Shown here in pieces: positions 9,633 to 14,770 of a DNA stretch of 14,770 bases. The notes under the pieces are model-generated. The model saw only the letters and a program-made list of their open reading frames with translations. It was not told the DNA's origin and did no database searches. Source of the stretch: Obelidium mucronatum (taxonomy: Eukaryota > Chytridiomycota > Chytridiomycetes > Chytridiales > Chytriomycetaceae); assembly GCA_025765595.1 (NCBI GenBank), contig JAIVFH010000556.1, positions 1 through 14,770 of the forward strand, in the 5' to 3' direction. How positions within the stretch are numbered: position 1 is the stretch's first letter; each line of letters starts with the position of its first letter. The position numbers and the translations under genes were made by a program.

Positions 9633-9705
9633 TGTTTGTTAGCTATGATGATTTTATTGTGGTGCTAACAGTTGCATTTTTATGGGCATTTTTTTAGGTG
9701 GTGAC

Positions 9706-9744
9706 GTGGGTTGGAAATCATTTTTTTGGGTTGGAAAAAAAGGA
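9706..9744 (-). repeat. Right terminal inverted repeat of the pogo element
   Basis: On the minus strand it reads TCC, T7, CCAACCC, A7, TGAT, then TTCCAACCCAC. Between it and the transposase ATG (9633-9705) is a T-rich leader with no obvious TATA box. Confidence 0.85.
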
Positions 9745-10555
9745 TCACTCAAACCTTCTACAAAGTACAATTGACCCTCATCATGCATCATAACTCCATT
9801 TCGTGCTATTGGTTTAGAATACTACAACCTTTGTGAGCTTAACTGGACTCGCTTGTCTCTTGACAACATGGACCTGCAGTTCTTGATTAATTCCGCCACG
9901 CGAAAGTCAACTGCCTACACCATCAAGTATACATTCAAAAAGCAGTCTTTGGAGTCCTCTGCTATTATGCGTTTGGGTCTGTATTCCAAAACTATGGAGT
10001 CGGTTCTTAATCGCCCAGACAATGACGATATATCTTCTGACAATCGTGGTATTCGCATCATCAACAAGTTTTTATACACACTCACAAAGCCGGTTGAAAT
10101 CTGTACTACTCTGGCTGCCTATTTGGTCATAAATGACGGAAAACTCTTTGAAACGTCCCATGAGCTTGTTTATGGCAACCTTGGCGTTATTACTGCATGT
10201 TATCCTGATTCCCCACTTGCTGATGCCTCAGTTGATTTTGTGGATATTTCTTTGTCTTTCGCTTCTCTTAATTCCGATTACTGGGAACGCTGTAACAACA
10301 CCCCTAAGAAGGAGGAAGAGCTTCGTGACTTGTCTTACATTGATTGTGTGGAGAAATATCATACAGTTGGGAAAGCTGATTCTTTGCACTGGGTGCGGAA
10401 CAAGAACTTCACTCAGAAGGTTCTTATTGTGAATGGTCGCCAGCTGCCTTACCCTGCAAAGGACTTGACTGCGGAGGAGAAGGAGTTTTACTACAAGGCG
10501 TTGCTTTGTTTGTTTAAGCCTCATTTCATTCCTTCCGAACTGAAGGCTGATTCCA

Positions 10556-10677
10556 GTAAGTATTTTCTTTTGCTGAATTCCAATGCTGCCACATTATTGG
10601 AATTGTTCTTTTCCAATAATTTTGTGTTATTGGAATTTGCTTGACATTGAATTTCCAACCTAACTCTTTGTTTCCAG
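10556..10677 (+). other. Helitron intron with two hairpins
   Basis: 122 nt, TTCCA|GTAAGT ... TTTCCAG|CGC; the frame is kept (ADS|TQTYQEAYHSFLQ). AATTCCAAT (10576-10584) pairs with ATTGGAATT (10596-10604), and TTCCAATAA (10611-10619) pairs with TTATTGGAA (10627-10635); both stems are perfect. A CCTAACTC branch-like word lies 18 nt before the acceptor. Confidence 0.8.
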
Positions 10678-10719
10678 CGCAAACATATCAAGAAGCATAC
10701 CACAGCTTCCTTCAAACCA

Positions 10720-11000
10720 GCGCGGGTTCCGAGCGGCACGCGCGATTCGGGGTCCGAATAGGGCCCGATTCGGGGTCCGAATAGGGCTCCTAATCGGATC
10801 CGATTAGGATTTAGTCCGATTCAGAGCCTAATCAGGGCCGATTAGGGGCCCTAGTAGCTCTCCTAATTGCAAATGAGCAAATAGGACTGCTCCTAGTAGC
10901 ATTTGTCTGCTCCTAGTAGCACTCCTAATAGCATTTTGCTCTGCCAATTGGAAACCAAATGGATTTAATACAACTCCTAGTAGGACTCCTATTGGGGCCC
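10720..11000. mobile_element. Terminal fragment of a TIR element, one end only
   Basis: Positions 10720-10756 match the reverse complement of 14661-14625 at 35 of 37 bases, and similarity continues inward: 10860-10877 with 14517-14500, and 10897-10906 with 14481-14472. It is therefore the same repeat family in opposite orientation. Inside are two exact tandem copies of a 22-bp unit (10743-10764 and 10766-10787) and a perfect 22-bp palindrome at 10788-10809. No second terminus is found before 11170, so the copy is probably cut off on its right side. It truncates the Helitron gene. Flanks of this end and of 14661 do not match, so the two are not the ends of one insertion. Confidence 0.65.
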
Positions 11001-11039
11001 TATTAGCACTATTGAATGTAAAACATCTAAAATAAATGC

Positions 11040-11199
11040 ATTTAAAGTGTAAATAAAATTTTACACAATTTTTTTATACAACTATGCAAAAATCAAAGAA
11101 AAATCCAAAAATCCAAGAAAAATTCAAAAAAAAACCCAGATAAATCCAAAAAACCAAGAAAAATCAAAGAAGTATCAAAGAAAAACAACACTCAAAATA
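11040..11199. repeat. A-rich degenerate repeat beyond the 3' end of the minus gene
   Basis: GTGTAAA and TTTACAC (11047-11066) form an inverted repeat. From 11090 to 11190 the plus strand is a degenerate array of AAAAATCCAAG-like words. No gene is visible. It may be the 3' untranslated region of the minus-strand gene or low-complexity filler between two insertions. Confidence 0.4.
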
Positions 11200-11409
11200 T
11201 CACTGGGTTTTCTTCTGAACAGGTTGCCTCTTCCAAGAATTTGCCAACACTCCCTCCTGGCACCCTTAAAAGTACTTTTCAACATCTTGAAAACCTGTAG
11301 TACTCCAACTATAGATTTGATGCCTAGGGACCAATCTTGCATTGAACTTTGACATGTGCTTCCCAACATCGCTGTAAGAGAAGATGCAATCTTCTTTGTC
11401 AAAGTAGCT

Positions 11410-11511
11410 TGTGTACGTATTTTGAAAGAGCTAGTATAATAAATAAAGGATTATTAAAAGAAATTGCTTGAAGTGATACTAAAATAAAAACTTACTCTTT
11501 GGAATTCCAAA
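11410..11511 (-). other. Last intron of the minus gene and a 14-bp palindrome at its donor
   Basis: Donor CAAAGA|GTAAGT at 11495, acceptor ACACAAG|CTAC near 11408. The join is out of phase by one base for the better-looking downstream frame. Just inside the exon is the perfect palindrome TTTGGAATTCCAAA (11498-11511), which shares GGAATTCC with the base of the hairpins found to the left. Confidence 0.4.
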
Positions 11512-13501
11512 TCAGCAAAGTAGACTCCAACATACGCCCGAAAAATTTCCACAGTATTTCCAAAGTTGGGGAATTCCTTTGACAAGGTTGCAGCAGCAAG
11601 AGTTTTGGCCATTGGTGGCTCTCAATCCTGCGTCAGGTAAGAAAAGCGGATACCAACTTCTTTCACTTGACTAATGAACTTGTCTTGGGTGCCGGTGCGT
11701 CCTTTGGCTTTGGCAACAACTTCAGCAACAGACGTGGGGACTTGGCGACGCTGTTTGGATGCGATGGAAGATAGCTTTTCTTGCAGAGATGACCCAGTCA
11801 CAGGTGAATTAATCAATGGAGAACTTGCAAATGGATCAAACATTGCTCCTAAATACCAAAAATACTGAGAAATATGTTTAAACAAAATGGCATCCTACCA
11901 GAATCAGTGTAGGCAACATCAAAGTAATCAGGGCTGTGTGGATCCAAAGCAATGTCCACCAAAACTGATTCGTCAAAGATGTACTCCTCTTGGCAGAACC
12001 AACTAACACTGTGGACCTTCCTGCGAAAGTGGGTTGTGGCTGGATGGACTTTTGCAGCAGCCAAAACATCAGCAAGAAAAACTAATAATGGATTGATTGT
12101 TAAAAATGCACAATATAGACAACGACTTGGTCTCACCTTTTGCCTTGTTTCCCTCAGCAAGTGTCCCTTCCACATTACAACAAAAAACTGCTCCTTGATT
12201 CTGAAACTTGCATTTAACAGAAACCATCTTTTTCACCTCTGCTTCTTCTTCTCCAACTTCTTCTTCTTCATCCACCACATCCTCATCATCCTCAACTTCA
12301 TCTTCCTCCGCATCTATGTTCTCCACACGACGCTTTTTTCGTACAACTGGCTCCACCACCTCAATTTCATCATCATCATCTTCAATCACAATTGCTTGAA
12401 CCTTCTTTCTTTGCTGGACTGGTACCTCCCGCTCCTCCTCATCCCCCTCCTGCTCCTCTTCCTCTTCAGCATCAAGCTCATTTTCTCCACCATCAACATC
12501 TCCAATGTCATCATCTTCATCAGCTTCAGACCCTTCAGGCGCATTGTCAAGTGGTGTTAACTCACTTTCTGAATTGTCAGCATCTGTTGACTTTCTGTGA
12601 GTTTCTGCCCAAGCCTTTAGGCTAGCCTTGAGATTATCAATGCTTTCAGCAACTGCGGGAGATACCACCGTAGAAGCCTGAGATTCGAGAACAGACATTG
12701 ACTTGGATAAAGCAGTCTTGGAGGCACCAGCAGATCTTGGCTTGAGGACAGCTGTTTTTGGCACTGGCTTGGAACTGGAATCAGCTGTCTTGTCTGCTGT
12801 CTTGGGAGCTGGCATTGCCTTGGACACTTTGGGAGCTGGCATTGCCTTGGACACTTTGGAAGCTGAAGTAGCCATGGGAACAGTAGTGGCCTTGGAACCA
12901 GAAGTGGTACTCTTTGGGGAACCAGATTGAGAAGCAGGAGTAGTATTTTTAGCAGTGTTGTGAACTGTAGTAGCCTTGGGATCTGTAGTGGCCTTGGAAG
13001 CAGAACTGGTCAAAGTCTTGGGGGAAACAGATGGGGGACCAGAAGCAGTCTTGCCAGCACCAGGAGTAGTCTTAGCAGAACCAGGAGGAGCTGGAGAAGG
13101 ATTAGCCTTTGAAGAACTTGGAGAAGTATGAGCAGGAATCGTGGAATTGGAAGAAGAACCAGCTTGTTTGGTTGGTGTTCCTATCACATAATTAAATTAA
13201 ATATTTGTAATTCAATCAAAAAAATGAGACTATAAATACCCAAACCAATTGGATCATCAGATCCCAAGAGTGGAAATGAAATTTTAGACTTGATAGCTCT
13301 TCTAGGCTCGTTTTCTGCAGCAGAACCTGGAAGCTGGCTGATAGGAGGAATATCAGGTTCACTATCAGACCTAACCTCATTAGCAGCCTGTTGTCTTGCG
13401 GCACGAGCAGTAGCCTTCTTGGCAATCTTGGTGGCATTGGTGTCAGCAGGAGTAGGAGCAAAAACAACATGGTACTTGTTGTTTGAAACTTTTCTAGCTA
13501 A

Positions 13502-13791
13502 AAGATAAATAAATAATAAAAAGGGTTAGATATTAAAGGGCTGTAATTGTGGTCCTAATCGCGCTACGAATCGGCTCCTAATAGCGCTCCTAATAGCGCT
13601 CCTAATCGCACTCCTAATCGCGCACCGAATCGTTTCCTAATCGCGCTCCGAATCGGCTCCTAATCGTGCTCCGAATCGTGCTCCTAATCGGATCGCGAAT
13701 CGGATCGCAAATCGGATCGCAGATTGGATCGCGAATCGGATCGCGAATCGGATCGCGAATCGCGCATCACACCAAAATGAATAAGACTCAC
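13502..13791 (-). other. Intron filled by a 12-bp tandem repeat
   Basis: Donor ATATG|GTGAGTC at 13791 and acceptor ATCTTTTAG|CTAG at 13498. The two flanking exons join in phase. About 220 of its 290 bases are the tandem array listed separately. Confidence 0.7.
13553..13772. repeat. 12-bp minisatellite in two sub-blocks
   Basis: About eighteen units. Block one (13553-13690) is variants of CCTAATCGCGCT alternating with CCGAATCGGCT. Block two (13691-13765) is about six units of TCGCGAATCGGA. On the minus strand the second block would read Arg-Phe-Ala-Ile repeated, a by-product of the 12-bp period. Its words (CCTAATCG, CGAATCGG) are those of the TIR family at 10720 and 14132, suggesting it was amplified from that family. 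Confidence 0.8.
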
Positions 13792-14119
13792 CATATATGT
13801 ATTTCGCCAGCGCCGCTGCGCGTTCCTCATCATTTTCGGAACGATTTCCATCTATATCCACGATCCCACTGAAGCAGAGGTCCTCCAGTGCTGTTAAATC
13901 CTGGTTTGTGTCTTTGATCCACTTGTACACTTCTGCCTGGGATTTGTTCTTCAGCCCAGGGATGTGGACTGTACAGTCAGCGATCACCTGTCAAACACAA
14001 ACAAATAAACCCAGACCTCAACATCTTGTCCAGTGCCTCAGTGGCGTCTTCTACAAGCTCTTTAGGAGAGCCTTTTGTTTCCATGACTCTTTGGTGCAGG
14101 TCAGGACAGAGTTCTTTGG

Positions 14120-14131
14120 TGACTTCTCGCA
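14120..14131. repeat. Left copy of the 12-bp target duplication
   Basis: TGACTTCTCGCA, identical to 14662-14673. Some of the 12 bases may match by chance, so the true duplication may be 8-12 bp. Confidence 0.75.
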
Positions 14132-14661
14132 CGTACTATAGCGAGCGGCACTCCCGATTCGGACCCCGATTCGGACTCCTAGTCGGGAAACGATTCGGAG
14201 TCCGACTAGGGTCCTAATAGGGCCCTATTAGGAGCAGTCCCGAATAGGGGCCAAATCGGAATGGCCAATACGCCAATTGGCGCTCCTAGCCGCCCCTTAA
14301 TGTACTCCTAACCTGTTTCCAGTAGGAGATTTCTATTTTTTCCTTGTATTTGAAGGGGTTTTCTTTCTCCTAGTCGGACTTCCGAATAGGGCATAGCATT
14401 AAATGAGAAAATGCACATTAAGTACTGAAAACCTTTTAAAAGATGGCTATTAGAACTCCTATTAAGAGCTAACAAATGCTATAAGGACAGGTCCGATTGG
14501 CTCATTTGCGATTAGGAGCGCCACTAGGACCCCTAATAGCGCCCTATTAGACGCCTAATCGGTCCAGCTCCTAATAGGGTCCGATTCGGACTCCTTTGTT
14601 GGACTCCTATTTCGGGCCCTTAATCGGACCCCGAATCGCGCGTGCCGCTCGGACCCCGGGC
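14132..14661. mobile_element. 530-bp non-autonomous TIR element (MITE-like)
   Basis: Flanked by TGACTTCTCGCA on both sides. Inverted termini share GAGCGGCAC ... CGATTCGG (left from about 14142, right to about 14652); the outermost 11 bases on the left have diverged. The interior is packed with CCTAATAGG, CCGATTCGG and CTAGTCGG words and a perfect 22-bp palindrome at 14212-14233. There is no coding potential. Removing it with one duplication rejoins SDLREVTKEL in a minus-strand exon. The duplication length suggests a Mutator-like or related superfamily, but the termini are not diagnostic. Confidence 0.75.
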
Positions 14662-14673
14662 TGACTTCTCGCA
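14662..14673. repeat. Right copy of the 12-bp target duplication
   Basis: Same 12 bases as 14120-14131, followed directly by the upstream part of the interrupted minus-strand exon. Confidence 0.75.
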
Positions 14674-14770
14674 GATCACTCCACAAGATGAAGATGGTTT
14701 CCACAAGCCATTCTTGATCTCATCGAAAGAGAACTGGATGGACAGTCTGTTCGGGGTCGTGCTGACTCTG

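Larger units (their letters stand above)
7799..9744 (-). mobile_element. pogo/Tigger-type DNA transposon inserted in the Helitron
   Basis: The terminal inverted repeats are 7799-7832 and 9706-9744. Each end has the doublet TTTTTTTCCAACCC and, 6-9 bases further in, TTCCAACCCAC, presumably paired transposase binding sites. The element is about 1.95 kb with one transposase gene on the minus strand. Flanks read GAGTC on the left and TCACTC on the right. Dropping the element plus one copy of TC gives the codons TCT GAG TCA CTC AAA and rejoins the Helitron frames exactly. The family normally duplicates TA; here the flank is TC, and the exact terminal base is uncertain by one or two positions. Confidence 0.9.
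4857..10719 (+). pseudogene. Helitron replication initiator (Rep), interrupted and truncated
   Basis: Start candidate is ATG 4868. Exons are about 4857-5459, 5513-6212, 6292-7433, 7499-7798, 9747-10555 and 10678-10719. Order of motifs: a Pro/Thr-rich N-terminus and a basic Arg-rich helix (about 5150-5250); a Cys cluster (CMTKHCCVVCDCDY, about 5371); a DUF6570-like segment (EAIANENWIGQLP, about 5812); an acidic Glu run before it; Helitron-like N domain (FFPTLLPFGEGGP, about 6570); LGVANIYATISPA; the HUH nuclease motif GDIHFHMVLAWF with both His at 7350-7358; the two-tyrosine motif YTIKYTFKK (about 9916); and FYYKALLCLFKP, which in Helitrons lies between nuclease and helicase. The helicase is absent: the gene meets a repeat at 10720. 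Frameshifts lie near 5255, 6665, 6975 and 7372; in-frame stops are at 6161 (TAA), 7305 (TGA) and 9772 (TGA). Catalytic residues are nevertheless kept. A pogo element splits the fourth exon. Confidence 0.9.
11200..14770 (-). pseudogene. Uncharacterised multi-exon gene, disrupted by a MITE, partial
   Basis: It enters from the right edge. Exons (minus): >14770-14662 continuing after the insert at 14131-14017, 13987-13792, 13497-13240, 13180-12137, 12081-11899, 11848-11496 and about 11407-11200. Phase is kept at 13791/13497 (KYI|YARKVSNN), 13240/13180 (GLG|TPTKQ), 12137/12081 (AK|VFLADV) and 11899/11848 (TDS|GAMFD). The N-terminal part is helical (WSDLREVTKELCPDLHQRV); the long 13180-12137 exon is Ala/Ser/Thr/Lys/Pro-rich and then strongly acidic (Glu/Asp runs about 12260-12500); the C-terminal exons are globular (HSVSWFCQEEYIFDE, FPNFGNTVEIFRAYVGVYF, KHMSKFNARLVPRHQIY). 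In-frame TGA at 14722-14720 and 11624-11622, and a phase break before the last exon, suggest decay. The 14016-13988 junction would be only 29 nt long and out of phase, so that splice is unresolved. I recognise no family; its introns lack the TTCCAATA hairpins. Confidence 0.6.

Noticed and set aside
9772..9774. TGA read as tryptophan (altered genetic code)
   Set aside because: The same genes use TGG normally, TGA also serves as the natural end of the pogo frame, and two internal TAA stops would still need explaining. Decay explains them more simply.
12208..12560. Plus-strand ORFs rich in Ser, Phe and His
   Set aside because: They are shadows of the acidic GAA/GAT-rich exon on the minus strand.
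13637..13772. Arg-Phe-Ala-Ile repeat protein segment
   Set aside because: It is an intronic 12-bp minisatellite read in frame past a GTGAGT donor; the flanking exons join in phase without it.
13553..13772. CRISPR-like array
   Set aside because: The repeats are 12 bp, contiguous and degenerate with no spacers, in a eukaryotic intron.
10720..14661. One intact 3.9-kb transposon with these as its two ends
   Set aside because: No matching duplication flanks 10720 and 14661, and 14132-14661 has its own 12-bp duplication, so the right end belongs to the smaller element.

Overview
This is eukaryotic DNA. Reading frames are joined across short GT-AG introns, mostly 50-140 nt, and the window is dominated by transposable elements and genes apparently carried by or next to them. 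The short introns, some with CTAAC-like branch sequences, suit a fungus or another compact-intron microbial eukaryote; nothing seen fixes the taxon. All functional calls come from reading translations by eye, without database searches.

Layout. Positions 1-1440 hold plus-strand ORF fragments of an unrecognised, probably decayed element; the last fragment faintly resembles the start of a LINE endonuclease. Positions 1465-2683 (minus) and 2873-4420 (plus) are two unfamiliar multi-exon genes that diverge from a shared promoter of about 190 bp. Positions 4857-10719 (plus) are a Helitron replication initiator gene: a Cys-rich N-terminus, a DUF6570-like segment, a Helitron-like N domain, the HUH motif and the two-tyrosine motif are all visible, but the helicase part is missing. 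A pogo/Tigger-type DNA transposon (7799-9744) with its own broken transposase gene on the minus strand sits inside one Helitron exon. Removing it together with a 2-bp duplication restores the Helitron reading frame. At 10720 the Helitron runs into one end of a C-T-A-A-T-C-G-G-rich terminal-inverted-repeat family. From 14770 down to about 11200 (minus) is another unrecognised multi-exon gene with a long low-complexity acidic middle. A complete non-autonomous member of the 10720 family (14132-14661) is inserted in one of its exons and flanked by a 12-bp direct repeat.

The most unusual signal is in the introns. At least seven introns in the Helitron gene and its two left-hand neighbours contain one or two small hairpins built on the same arm, TTCCAATA(A)...(T)TATTGGAA, and two of these hairpins are 28/30 identical to each other. 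The introns of the right-hand minus gene lack them. This looks like an introner-like or miniature-element family spreading through one set of genes, and it suggests the three left-hand genes share a history, perhaps as one large Helitron unit.

Almost every gene here carries frameshifts, several at homopolymer runs, and premature stops that are TGA or TAA only. The window is therefore either a graveyard of recently decayed elements or contains uncorrected long-read indels, and the two should be separated before any gene is called dead.
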